Part shown: one piece after another, positions 23,294-31,038 of the stretch
Numbering within the stretch: position 1 is the stretch's first letter
How the letters are laid out: every line of letters starts with the position of its first letter
Assembly: GCA_035631875.1 (NCBI GenBank)
Contig: DASQHX010000002.1
Location: 1-49,611, forward strand
Origin: Nitrosopumilaceae archaeon
Lineage (GTDB): Archaea; Thermoproteota; Nitrososphaeria; Nitrososphaerales; Nitrosopumilaceae
Length of the DNA: 49,611 nt
Direction: 5' to 3'
Notes under the pieces: model-generated
Database searches by the model: none
The model's input: only the letters and a program-made list of their open reading frames with translations
What the model was told of the DNA's origin: nothing
Made by a program: the position numbers and the translations under genes

Positions 23294-23335
23294 TGTGGCT
23301 CTCCATTACTTTGGTTTTGAGCTCATTAAACCACA
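23294..23335 (+). ncRNA. Second hairpin in the same spacer
   Basis: TGTGG (23294-23298) pairs with CCACA (23331-23335), and inside it CTC (23299-23301 region) pairs with GAGC around 23319-23322, with a T-rich loop. With the preceding hairpin it makes about 90 bases of foldable sequence in the 286 bp gap before 23505. The remainder of the gap is AT-rich. Confidence 0.25.
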
Positions 23336-23504
23336 TAGTCACATGATAAATAAGAAAGTCGTATAAATACTGCCAAACGCTTAAAAACATTATTTTGTTG
23401 TCTCAATTATTAAATTTATAAAAATCGCGATGCCTTTACCTTTAGAACTTTCTACTGAACAATTCATGAAAAGCCCTTTTAAATGGAAATATGTGATCTA
23501 AATT

Positions 23505-24239
23505 ATGAATGATATTGTTGATAATAATTCCAAGGAAGGTCAAAAAATAGACGATCTTGCAATCAAAGCCGAAGAATATCTTGAAATCATTAGTACTGAA
23601 GATGAACGAATTAAAATCATTGGCGAAGAACTGGCAAATGATACGGGCAGAGCTATATTTGGAAAGATTTCACAAGGAATTGTGAGTCCAAATGATTTGG
23701 CAAAGGCGTTGAACATCTCACTCCCATTAATTAATTGGCACATAAACAGACTGTTAAGCGTTGGATTGGTAAGGGTAGAAAAAATAGAATTAAGCTCAAA
23801 AAATAAACAAATGAAATACTATGGCCCAGTAAAGACTGCCCTTGTAATAATTCCTCCAGAAAATTCATCAGGTAATAGTATGTCGCAACCAAAAAAAGAA
23901 ACTGTACTGTTAAAGCTTAGGCAGTATCTTGCAAGCTTTGCAGCTTTTGTTGCTGGCGCATCAGGAATTTATTTTGCAGAAAAAAGTCAATCTCCAGAAA
24001 TGATACAATCTACTCCTCAGATGACCACAAAAGAAATAGCTCCAAGTGAAGGATCATTACATACATCTGCACCTATGGCTCCATCTGTTGCAGCAGCTCC
24101 TACCCCCGAACCATCTGTTCTGTCTGGTGAGCTGATGATTATTTTAATTGCAGTACTTGGAGGCGCTGCTATATTTTGTGCAATGTTTTTTGGAATTAGA
24201 TTATACAATAAAAAAAGGAAAATCAAAAAATTAAATTAA
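23505..24239 (+). CDS. Membrane-tethered winged-helix regulator
   Basis: In this 244-residue protein residues 35-115 form a winged helix (GKISQGIVSPNDLAKALNIS, recognition helix LPLINWHINRLLSVGLV, wing up to KMKYYGP-like). A Pro/Ser/Met-rich linker follows. There is a hydrophobic helix at about 140-157 and another at about 208-230, ending in a basic KKRKIKKLN tail. The DNA-binding domain is cytosolic and anchored by one or two membrane helices. Its wing and helix resemble ArsR-type archaeal regulators. It may bind DNA near the membrane or be released by proteolysis. Confidence 0.78.
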   Translation: MNDIVDNNSKEGQKIDDLAIKAEEYLEIISTEDERIKIIGEELANDTGRAIFGKISQGIVSPNDLAKALNISLPLINWHINRLLSVGLVRVEKIELSSKNKQMKYYGPVKTALVIIPPENSSGNSMSQPKKETVLLKLRQYLASFAAFVAGASGIYFAEKSQSPEMIQSTPQMTTKEIAPSEGSLHTSAPMAPSVAAAPTPEPSVLSGELMIILIAVLGGAAIFCAMFFGIRLYNKKRKIKKLN

Positions 24240-24381
24240 TTTTAAATTATAAATTTCAATGATTCTATGTAAAAATAAAAAATACACATTATTTGAGATT
24301 ATTTTACAATTTTTCAGTAAAAAATTAGATTAAATTCAAATTTAATCAAAGCCTATATGCACTGCATTCTATTATGATGTA

Positions 24382-25176
24382 ATGACAACAAACAGAACAA
24401 AAATCATGCTTGCAACACTCGCTGTTATTGCAATTGTTTCAACAATAATTGTTGCTAGTATGCAGACATCACAAAATCAAGTATATGCACAACAGGTACC
24501 AATTACTCCCACAAATGAAAGGACAATCTCTGTCACTGGAACTGCAACAACTTCAATATCTCCAGACATTGTAACATTACAGTTTGGTGTTGATACTGAA
24601 GCAAAGACTGCACAAGATGCAATATCTGCAAATTCTCAAGCAATGGACTCGGTGGTTACTGCAGTTACAAGCCTTGGAATAACAAAAGATGAGATGAGTA
24701 CTGCAAGTTTTAGCATCTACCCCGTGTACAACTATTCTGTACCAGACCCAATGACTGGAGTTCAGAAAACAATACTTACTGGATACAAAGCCTCAAACAC
24801 TTTGTTTGTCAAAACAACCAAGCTATCTTTGACTGGAAAAATTATAGATTCAGCAGTTGGAGCAGGTGCAAATAGAGTGGACGATGTATCGTTTTCCTTA
24901 TCGCCAGCAAAACAACAAAGTACACAAAATGATCTGTTAAGTAATGCAGTTGTAGATGCCAAATCAAAGGCAGAAAAAGCACTTGCACCATTAGGTGAGA
25001 AAATAACCGGAGTAAAATCAATAAGCCTTTCAGACTTTAACAACCCACCGCCACGACCAATTTACTACGCTGGAGCTATGGCTGCACCATCTGTTGCAAA
25101 AGATACACAAATTTTCTCATCAAACCAGGATGTCACTACTACTGCAGATGTGATATTTTTGATTGGAGATCAGTAG
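24382..25176 (+). CDS. Secreted SIMPL-domain (DUF541) protein
   Basis: A signal peptide (residues 1-36, ending VYA) is followed by the SIMPL domain across nearly all the rest: ERTISVTGTATTSISPDIV, the helix with NSQAMDSVVTAVTSLGI, and IYPVYNY. Bacterial relatives (for example E. coli YggE) affect resistance to oxidative stress, and the molecular activity is unknown. Here it should sit outside the cytoplasmic membrane. The ATG lies near AT-rich promoter sequence. It is probably monocistronic. Confidence 0.85.
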   Translation: MTTNRTKIMLATLAVIAIVSTIIVASMQTSQNQVYAQQVPITPTNERTISVTGTATTSISPDIVTLQFGVDTEAKTAQDAISANSQAMDSVVTAVTSLGITKDEMSTASFSIYPVYNYSVPDPMTGVQKTILTGYKASNTLFVKTTKLSLTGKIIDSAVGAGANRVDDVSFSLSPAKQQSTQNDLLSNAVVDAKSKAEKALAPLGEKITGVKSISLSDFNNPPPRPIYYAGAMAAPSVAKDTQIFSSNQDVTTTADVIFLIGDQ

Positions 25177-25247
25177 CTCCAACCCACCTTTTTTATTAAT
25201 TCGGACAAGAAAGATTTACTTGATTCAATATTTGATTGTAAACTATA

Positions 25248-25976
25248 TTGAATATTTACCAGTGCTATGAAACCCTCGGGCTAAAAGCGGGATCTTCAAT
25301 GAAAGAAATCAAGCAAGCATACAGAAAACTTGCTCTTCTATACCATCCTGATAAGGACTCCTCAGATGGTAACGAAATAAGGTTTAAGCAAATTTCAGAT
25401 GCTTATCAAACTTTGAGGCTACATCACAAAACAGAATTAAAAATCACAAAGTTTACAGATCTATATCCTGAAGACGCTGTGGCTTCATATGAACAAGCTG
25501 AAGCATCTATTGCAAAACAAAACTATGAGGAAGCAATTGTATTTTATGATAAAGCATTAGAACGGTTACCACTATATGAAAATGCCTGGCTCAAAAAAGG
25601 TGATACATTATCTCGCCTGAAAAGACATGGAGAGGCACTTGATTGTTATGACAAGGTTCTACAAATAAATCCAGAATCAACAGATGCCTTGAACCTAAAA
25701 GGAATATGTCTTTCTGATTTGAAAAAGTATGATAAATCTCTAGAATGTTTTGATGAGGCAACTTTGTTAAACCCAATGCATTATGCGGCATGGAACTTTA
25801 TGGGCGTTTGTTTTTTCAATTTGAAGAAACTAGAGAAAGCTTTGGAATGTTTTGACAAAGCAATAAAGATCAAGCCAGATTTTGCAGTTGCTTGGTATAA
25901 CAAGAGTGGAGTCTTGTTGATAATGGGTAAAAAGAAAGAAGCAGAAAAATGCTACGAGAAAGCAAAGAGTTTATGA
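25248..25976 (+). CDS. DnaJ-domain plus TPR co-chaperone-like protein
   Basis: From a TTG start (MNIYQCYETLGL) the 242-residue product has a J domain at residues 3-64 with the HPD tripeptide at 33-35 in LLYHPDKD, then five TPR units (about 80-240, for example AIVFYDKALERLPLYENAW). The J domain should stimulate DnaK ATPase and the TPRs would hold a client or partner. There is no signal peptide. It is not classical DnaJ, because the Gly/Phe and zinc regions are absent. Confidence 0.88.
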   Translation: MNIYQCYETLGLKAGSSMKEIKQAYRKLALLYHPDKDSSDGNEIRFKQISDAYQTLRLHHKTELKITKFTDLYPEDAVASYEQAEASIAKQNYEEAIVFYDKALERLPLYENAWLKKGDTLSRLKRHGEALDCYDKVLQINPESTDALNLKGICLSDLKKYDKSLECFDEATLLNPMHYAAWNFMGVCFFNLKKLEKALECFDKAIKIKPDFAVAWYNKSGVLLIMGKKKEAEKCYEKAKSL

Positions 25977-26096
25977 CAATAATGTTTTCATTAAGAAATT
26001 CTGTGATTTAGATTTGTGCAAACTAGTATGTTATAATCAGTTCCATGCAAATTTTGATAACTATCCAATCAGATAACATGCGTGAAGAAACCTAGT

Positions 26097-26174
26097 ATGA
26101 CATTTGGATTCAATGATCTTGATAAATTTGAATTTGAAGAGTCTGACGATCTTTATGAGTTCTTTGAGGATTAA
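26097..26174 (+). CDS. Possible acidic micropeptide, 25 aa
   Basis: ATG 26097 to TAA 26174 encodes MTFGFNDLDKFEFEESDD and ends LYEFFED. A GTG five codons upstream (26082) could also start it. It is very acidic with regularly spaced Phe. Length alone does not prove coding. The remainder of 25977-26207 holds no other frame. Confidence 0.3.
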   Translation: MTFGFNDLDKFEFEESDDLYEFFED

Positions 26175-26207
26175 AAATTTATTCATTCTTTTTATACAAA
26201 TCTCCTT

Positions 26208-26399
26208 TCATACCACTCTTTCAAGAAGAGTTTCTTTACTTTCGTAATAGATGCGCACAACAGATTCAGTTTCTGATCTCAAAAGATACAAAACTCTTCC
26301 ATCAGTACTTTTTTTAATTTCTTTTACAGTATATGTAAGAAAAGATTTTTTGTATGAATTAATTATACGTACATTTTCACCAATCTTGAATGTCGCCAT
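26208..26399 (-). CDS. Small basic beta-rich protein
   Basis: This 63-residue protein is mostly strands (MATFKIGENVRIINSYKKS, then RVLYLLRSETES) with a SH3/KOW-like rhythm at the start (GENVRI). It may be nucleic-acid binding. The pattern is suggestive only. It has an ATG start and no neighbours on the same strand within 380 bp upstream. Confidence 0.5.
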   Translation of the reverse strand: MATFKIGENVRIINSYKKSFLTYTVKEIKKSTDGRVLYLLRSETESVVRIYYESKETLLERVV

Positions 26400-26542
26400 G
26401 ATAATTTTTCAAAACTACTCACGTATCTACGTATGTTTCAAATATTATTGCATATTAGGTGATTGTTTTATTGGAATTTTTTCATAAAAGTTTTTTGTCA
26501 TTCCAATAAGAGGCTTATTATAACAACAAAACAAAATAGAGT

Positions 26543-26722
26543 ATGTCAAAATCTCCAGTAGAATGTAAATGTCCTTCTTGTAAGTGTGGTACATATACAT
26601 ATAACGAGTCTCAAGTTTGTGCTAGTTGTGAAGACAATAAACATGCATCGGGACAAAAAAGATGGTCAACTATCGTGTTAGCAAATGTCCCGCCAACTAT
26701 TACTACAGAAGAAACAATGTAA
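26543..26722 (+). CDS. Cys-rich zinc-binding microprotein, 59 aa
   Basis: The frame from ATG 26543 to TAA 26720-26722 encodes MSKSPVECKCPSCKCGTY and CASCEDNKHASGQKRW, with six Cys and one His near them. CxCPxCxCG followed by CxxC resembles archaeal metallothionein-like or zinc-knuckle proteins. There is no membrane segment. A clean start and dense Cys pattern make it credible despite its length. Confidence 0.62.
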   Translation: MSKSPVECKCPSCKCGTYTYNESQVCASCEDNKHASGQKRWSTIVLANVPPTITTEETM

Positions 26723-26784
26723 AATTTAGTAAGAATAAATTTAATCAAGTTATTCTAAAAGTTTGGTAAAAACATTGGAAGAAT

Positions 26785-27699
26785 CTAGATTTTTAATGAT
26801 TCTCTTAGTCCTTTGTATCTATTTCGTATTGTAACTTCTGTCACTCCAGCTGCCATTGCTATAACTTTCTGTGTAGTGTTTTCTCCGTTGAGAACACATG
26901 AAAGATATAATGCCGCCGCTGCTAGTCCCATAGGATCTTTTCCAGCTGTGATCTCCATCTCATGTGCATCTTTTAAAATTGTAAGAGCTCGTCGCTTTAC
27001 TTTTTCACTTAGACCAGCTTCACTTGCTATTCTGGAGGTGCATATTATTGGATTTACTACTGGCATATTTAGATCAAGTTCACGCAAAAGGAGTCTGTAA
27101 CATCGTGATATGTCCTTTCTTTTTACATTGATTTGATGTGACATGTCGTTTAATGTTCTTGGTGTTCCGCTTTCCCTGCATGCTACGTATAGTGCTGCTG
27201 CAAGAACACCTGGAATAGATCTTCCCCTGACAAGACCTTTGTCAAGTGCCTTTCTATAGATGTATGCTGTCTTTTCTATTACCGCATTAGAAAGTGCAAG
27301 TTTATCTTTTAGTCTATCAAGCTCACTAAATGCCTGTCTAAAGTTTCTGTCTGCAGGTTCATGTACTTGGCTTCTGCTGTCCCAAGTTCTAAGTCTCTCT
27401 ATTGTACTTTTCATTGATGCAGACAACGGTTTTCCAGTTACATCCTTGTTTGCATGACCGATTATTGTTGCAAGTCCCATGTCATGCATTGCAAGTGAGG
27501 TAGGTGAGCCTGTTCTACTTCTGTCATCTGACTCATCTTTTGAAAATGAACGCCATTCAGGACCTGTTTCATCAACGCGTTCAGAAATAACAAAACCGCA
27601 ACCTCCGCAAAACCTTTCGCCTGTAACGTTATCAGTTACCAAAGATTTCTTTCCACAACGTGCGCATTTACTACCAACGTTTAGAGTCTGTAAAACCAT
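26785..27699 (-). CDS. tfb: Transcription initiation factor B (TFB)
   Basis: This 304-residue general factor has an N-terminal zinc ribbon (C12, C15, C31, C34 in CARCGKK and CGGCGFVISE), a B-finger region with WRSFSKDESDDRSRTG, then two cyclin-like repeats (about 110-205 and 210-304) with AALYVACRESGTPRTLNDM and AAALYLSCVLNG. It recruits RNA polymerase to TATA-bound TBP. Nitrososphaerota usually encode several TFBs, and which one this is cannot be told. A TATA-like CTTATAAG about 32 bp upstream suggests a normal archaeal promoter. Confidence 0.95.
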   Translation of the reverse strand: MVLQTLNVGSKCARCGKKSLVTDNVTGERFCGGCGFVISERVDETGPEWRSFSKDESDDRSRTGSPTSLAMHDMGLATIIGHANKDVTGKPLSASMKSTIERLRTWDSRSQVHEPADRNFRQAFSELDRLKDKLALSNAVIEKTAYIYRKALDKGLVRGRSIPGVLAAALYVACRESGTPRTLNDMSHQINVKRKDISRCYRLLLRELDLNMPVVNPIICTSRIASEAGLSEKVKRRALTILKDAHEMEITAGKDPMGLAAAALYLSCVLNGENTTQKVIAMAAGVTEVTIRNRYKGLRESLKI

Positions 27700-27872
27700 A
27701 GAATTCTAACATGTATTGATTTGATTGCTTATAAGAACTAGAGTATTTGCACTATTTTCTCTTTTTACACCTGTTTTCCCTTCTTTTTGCTGATGTACAA
27801 ATATTGTTTCCATTTTTGGCAGACTGGTTTTTTATTTTAATTGTTTTTTATTAGTATTGGAGTTACAAAAAA

Positions 27873-28292
27873 TTGAAAATAGGCATAATGATTTGGGGGG
27901 CGTTTTTAATTGTGGGAGCTATAGTAGATCAAGGTATTATGCCAAACTTGGTGTCATCTGTAAGTAATCTTCCAGAGTCTATTCAGGGAAAGGTAGTGTC
28001 TGGATTGCCTGAAAATATTCAGACAGGTTCATCCCTTGCTACGGCTTCAGCAGAGATGAATTCAGGACTTGATCAGATGCGTTCGCAGTTAACATCTTTG
28101 GAACAATATGCTCAGATGAGCTCTATAGCTATGGGATTTGTTGGAGTAGGACTTGTAACATATGGTGGATTAGCAAAGAACGCTACAAAATTTAAAACCA
28201 ACGACACTCCGATAGAAATACTCAAAAAAAGACTGGCCAAAGGAGAAATAACAAAAACGGAATTTAACAATCTAAAGCAATATATTCAATAA
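27873..28292 (+). CDS. Membrane protein with C-terminal SHOCT domain
   Basis: The TTG start gives MKIGIMIWGAFLIVGAIVD, and the product has 139 residues: one N-terminal helix, a Gln/Ser-rich extracytoplasmic section, a second helix (about 85-103), and a SHOCT motif (about 112-139, ILKKRLAKGEITKTEFNNL). It has the same architecture as the protein at 10424-10876. Confidence 0.68.
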   Translation: MKIGIMIWGAFLIVGAIVDQGIMPNLVSSVSNLPESIQGKVVSGLPENIQTGSSLATASAEMNSGLDQMRSQLTSLEQYAQMSSIAMGFVGVGLVTYGGLAKNATKFKTNDTPIEILKKRLAKGEITKTEFNNLKQYIQ

Positions 28293-28317
28293 GCAAAAAT
28301 CATCAAGAAAATTTTCT

Positions 28318-28830
28318 TTATGGTGTTGATACTCTGTTAAAATAGGCTCGTATATGTGGCTGGAAAAAATAACAAATTATTACAATACCCATAATTAATT
28401 GAAATGAAGTTCCGATTAATTTACTAGTTGGATCAGTATTTGTATGTGAAAAGTAAATCAATCCTGTAGCAATACTTAGAAAAGTTTGAATTATTGTAAT
28501 TTTCCAAGCCCATCTTTTTCCTTTAAGGACTCCAATGCCAATTATTATTCCAGCACTACCAGCTACTATGAGCCAAATAATAAAACTATAACTAAGACCA
28601 CCATTCAAAATTTGAAGCAACGTGTAGATCTCATAACTTTGAGGTAATCTGTTCAAGTATATCTCTATGTACTGAGTTGTAGTTGAAAGTAACAATCCAC
28701 AGAAAATTGCTATAACTCCTTCTATGATATAAAATAAACCTCTCAGAGTAACACCGAGTGGTCGTTTATAGTATGTTGTAGACAATACCAAGTCACGTTT
28801 TTTTGATTTTGGAGAAAATTTATCAAACAA
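28318..28830 (-). CDS. Four-helix integral membrane protein
   Basis: This 170-residue protein has four predicted helices (about 30-50, 80-100, 107-125, 135-155) after a basic N-terminus with KRPLGVTLRGLFYIIEG. The opening resembles small DUF2127-like membrane proteins. It ends in a short basic tail. It sits 1 bp downstream of the coiled-coil gene at 28832, so they are co-transcribed. Function unknown. Confidence 0.6.
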   Translation of the reverse strand: MFDKFSPKSKKRDLVLSTTYYKRPLGVTLRGLFYIIEGVIAIFCGLLLSTTTQYIEIYLNRLPQSYEIYTLLQILNGGLSYSFIIWLIVAGSAGIIIGIGVLKGKRWAWKITIIQTFLSIATGLIYFSHTNTDPTSKLIGTSFQLIMGIVIICYFFQPHIRAYFNRVSTP

Positions 28831-28831
28831 T

Positions 28832-29194
28832 TTAGTTTACCAATAATTCTTGGCGTTCTCTTAATTCAAGAATTTCATCACTCATTTCTGATATAGCTGT
28901 ATCTATTTTAAAAAATTGCTCACTTGTTATATTATCAATTTCGTTTAATTTTAATCTTAATATTTCTAAACCTATCTTGATTACGCAAAGATTATACATT
29001 AAAGGGAATCTTTCATGATTTTCTTTTTTCAAAACTTCGTTAATAGTAGATTCTGAGGAAATCTTGGCATCATTTACCATATCTGACAATGCTGCTAGCA
29101 TTCCAATACTCTCTTCTAACCCACCCAACTTTCTCTCATGTTTAACCGAAATATTTTCATATAAAAACTGTCCTTCCAAAGTTGGAAATGACAT
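28832..29194 (-). CDS. Hypothetical helical protein, first in the run with the four-helix protein
   Basis: This 120-residue soluble protein has strong helix content and acidic coiled regions (ISEMSDEILELRERQELLVN at the end). There is one Cys near LCVIKIGL and no recognised domain. It is followed immediately by the membrane protein gene and preceded by a NitrOD5-like gene 50 bp upstream, so these three may be one transcript. Confidence 0.55.
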   Translation of the reverse strand: MSFPTLEGQFLYENISVKHERKLGGLEESIGMLAALSDMVNDAKISSESTINEVLKKENHERFPLMYNLCVIKIGLEILRLKLNEIDNITSEQFFKIDTAISEMSDEILELRERQELLVN

Positions 29195-29243
29195 AAAAAT
29201 GATCGCTACTTAAGTCAATCAAAAAATTATAATTATTTTTTGC

Positions 29244-29531
29244 TTATTCTGAAATAACTTTAAGAAATCTCTCGATCGGTTTATGTTCTGTAAATTCGGT
29301 AAGTTCTTTTTTGATCGATTCAACAATAACAGTATGTGACATGCCAAACAAATCTCTGAGCACTTTAGATAGGTATTCTGGATGTTCATAACAATCTCCT
29401 AAATAGCAACGGTGTTCTTCATGCAAGATATTGGAAACTTGATCTAGTGCACTTTTGCCAATTTTTAGTAGTGCCCTTTCAATAACAAATGCAACAAGAG
29501 CCTTTCTTGCATGATCACTATCTACATTCAT
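29244..29531 (-). CDS. NitrOD5-like small protein
   Basis: This 95-residue protein carries the signature HCYLxDCYEHPEYL-type segment (here RCYLGDCYEHPEYLSKVL) and ends ERFLKVISE. It shares this with the protein at 48595-48933. The pattern matches what I recall as the Nitrosopumilus output domain 5, a small domain frequent in this phylum, alone or fused to sensor parts. A role in signalling output is inferred from that name. The paralog alignment supports an ATG start in this region. Confidence 0.65.
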   Translation of the reverse strand: MNVDSDHARKALVAFVIERALLKIGKSALDQVSNILHEEHRCYLGDCYEHPEYLSKVLRDLFGMSHTVIVESIKKELTEFTEHKPIERFLKVISE

Positions 29532-29654
29532 TCACATACGATACTTAATATCTTATAAATAATTTGTTAACAAATCATTATTCTAATAATACTTCAAATT
29601 ATGACTTGGTATTGATGTAAAACCATGTTACGGATGATTATCAAAATGGTTTGT

Positions 29655-30233
29655 TTATCCAAGAGATCTTGAGTGTTTTTGGGTATGGGGTCTTTCTCCA
29701 GGGAATTTTCTTCTCATGTGACCAGAAGGTCTTCCATAAAGCAGTTCCAAGAACCAAGCTTCATGTTCCATCTCTTCTCTTAGTATATCCTTTGCTACAT
29801 CATAGGTAGCAAAATCTTTGTTAAATGTCATTTTACACATCTTGTTCCAATTAACTATGGCGCCCTGCTCTGCTTTTAGGCATTTTTCTAAAATTGATTT
29901 AATGTCTGTTTTGTTTGGAGGTAACTGTAAAAATTCACAACCCGACATTTTGATAAATGCCTGTGCATCATTTGGCAAACTACCCCCTAACTCGTAAATT
30001 CTTGATAAACTTGATTCAAAATGGGACAGATCCTCTAGTCTGGCATCTTCAATTACTCCTTTGATTCCCTCTCCTTCCATGCCAGTACAGTGCATTCTCA
30101 GATTTGTAAAATAATAGTACGCGGTAAATTCAACTGATGCATTGTAGACTAGTTGTTTTATTATTTCCTTGACATCAGCTCCATTTTGTTCAAGCACTTT
30201 GATGCCAATTACATCTGGATTATTTTTTGCCAT
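29655..30233 (-). CDS. Dps-like ferritin-family protein
   Basis: This 192-residue four-helix protein has ferritin-type ligands: E35 (SVEFTAYYY), E67 and H71 (ARLEDLSHFE), E122 and the ExxH of EEMEHEAWF (E154, H157). It would oxidise Fe2+ with peroxide or oxygen and protect DNA, as in archaeal Dps-like (DPSL) proteins. Several Cys (C49, C99, C118, C133) are present. A basic tail with His and Arg could bind DNA. The gene is isolated, with 120 bp downstream spacing. Confidence 0.82.
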   Translation of the reverse strand: MAKNNPDVIGIKVLEQNGADVKEIIKQLVYNASVEFTAYYYFTNLRMHCTGMEGEGIKGVIEDARLEDLSHFESSLSRIYELGGSLPNDAQAFIKMSGCEFLQLPPNKTDIKSILEKCLKAEQGAIVNWNKMCKMTFNKDFATYDVAKDILREEMEHEAWFLELLYGRPSGHMRRKFPGERPHTQKHSRSLG

Positions 30234-30489
30234 GTGAATTTTTCCTTTAGATAGGCAAACAAATTACTAATCGGAATATAAAGAGATCGCCGCTAGGAAA
30301 ATTATTTGGAATTATTGCATAATGTGAATTCCGATATCTGCCTGGGTTGATTCAAATCAATCCTTCTTAATTGGAAAAGCAATTAGCGACGCAATCATTG
30401 GTTATGATAATTATAAAAATCACTAATGTTTTATAATTGACTTTAGAAATAGATGACCGAGAATTTTTTATCATAAATTAATCTTAATC

Positions 30490-30532
30490 TTTATATTTAA
30501 TTCATTAGTATACTAATGATTAGTAGACTAAT
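30490..30532. promoter_or_regulatory. TATA box and tandem palindromes of the MarR-MFS operon
   Basis: A TTTATATTT box (30490-30498) is followed by CATTAGTATACTAATG (30503-30518), a perfect 16-bp palindrome, and ATTAGTAGACTAAT (30519-30532), an imperfect one with perfect arms. The centres are 15 bp apart. They fall between the TATA box and the start codon, where a bound repressor would block polymerase. Confidence 0.65.
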
Positions 30533-30536
30533 TAAT

Positions 30537-31025
30537 ATGATAAAATATGACTTTGAATCAAGCGTTGGATTTATCGTAAATAATACTGCCAAAGCATTCC
30601 AGAAGGCATTAGATGATGAACTTCGAAAAAATGTAGGTGTTACTATTAGTCAGTGGCGTGTAATTAGTACACTTACAAGGCAACCAGGTATTACACAAAA
30701 AGAGATTGCTGATAAAGTTGGGATAGAAGGTTCTACACTTGTACCAATAATTGATAAAATGGAAAAAGATGGATTTGTAAAAAGAAAATTAGATAATGAA
30801 GATAGGAGAATTAACAGAGTTTACCTGACAACCAAGGCCGATGATCTCTGGAACTCTATGATCGAATGTGCTTTAAGAATAAGAAAACTTTCTACAAAAG
30901 AAATTTCAGAAGAACAGATTAAAACAACACTAGATGTTTTAAGAAAAATTTCAAAAAATCTAACAATTTATTTTGATAGTACTGATTCTAATTTAGTTAC
31001 TTTCTCAAAGAAAATCAAGGTTTGA
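30537..31025 (+). CDS. MarR-family regulator of an MFS exporter
   Basis: I start at ATG 30537 (MIKYDFESSVGF) because it aligns with MKKIDFENSLGL of the paralog at 19847. An ATG at 30516 overlaps the operators. The 162 residues include the winged helix (ITQKEIADKVGIEGSTLVPI, wing KDGFVKRKLDNEDRR) and dimer helices. The exporter gene follows by 13 bp, the classic MarR-pump operon. It is likely auto-repressed through the palindromes at 30503-30532. No cysteine is present, so it probably senses a ligand. Confidence 0.9.
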   Translation: MIKYDFESSVGFIVNNTAKAFQKALDDELRKNVGVTISQWRVISTLTRQPGITQKEIADKVGIEGSTLVPIIDKMEKDGFVKRKLDNEDRRINRVYLTTKADDLWNSMIECALRIRKLSTKEISEEQIKTTLDVLRKISKNLTIYFDSTDSNLVTFSKKIKV

Positions 31026-31038
31026 AGCGGTGTAAAAT

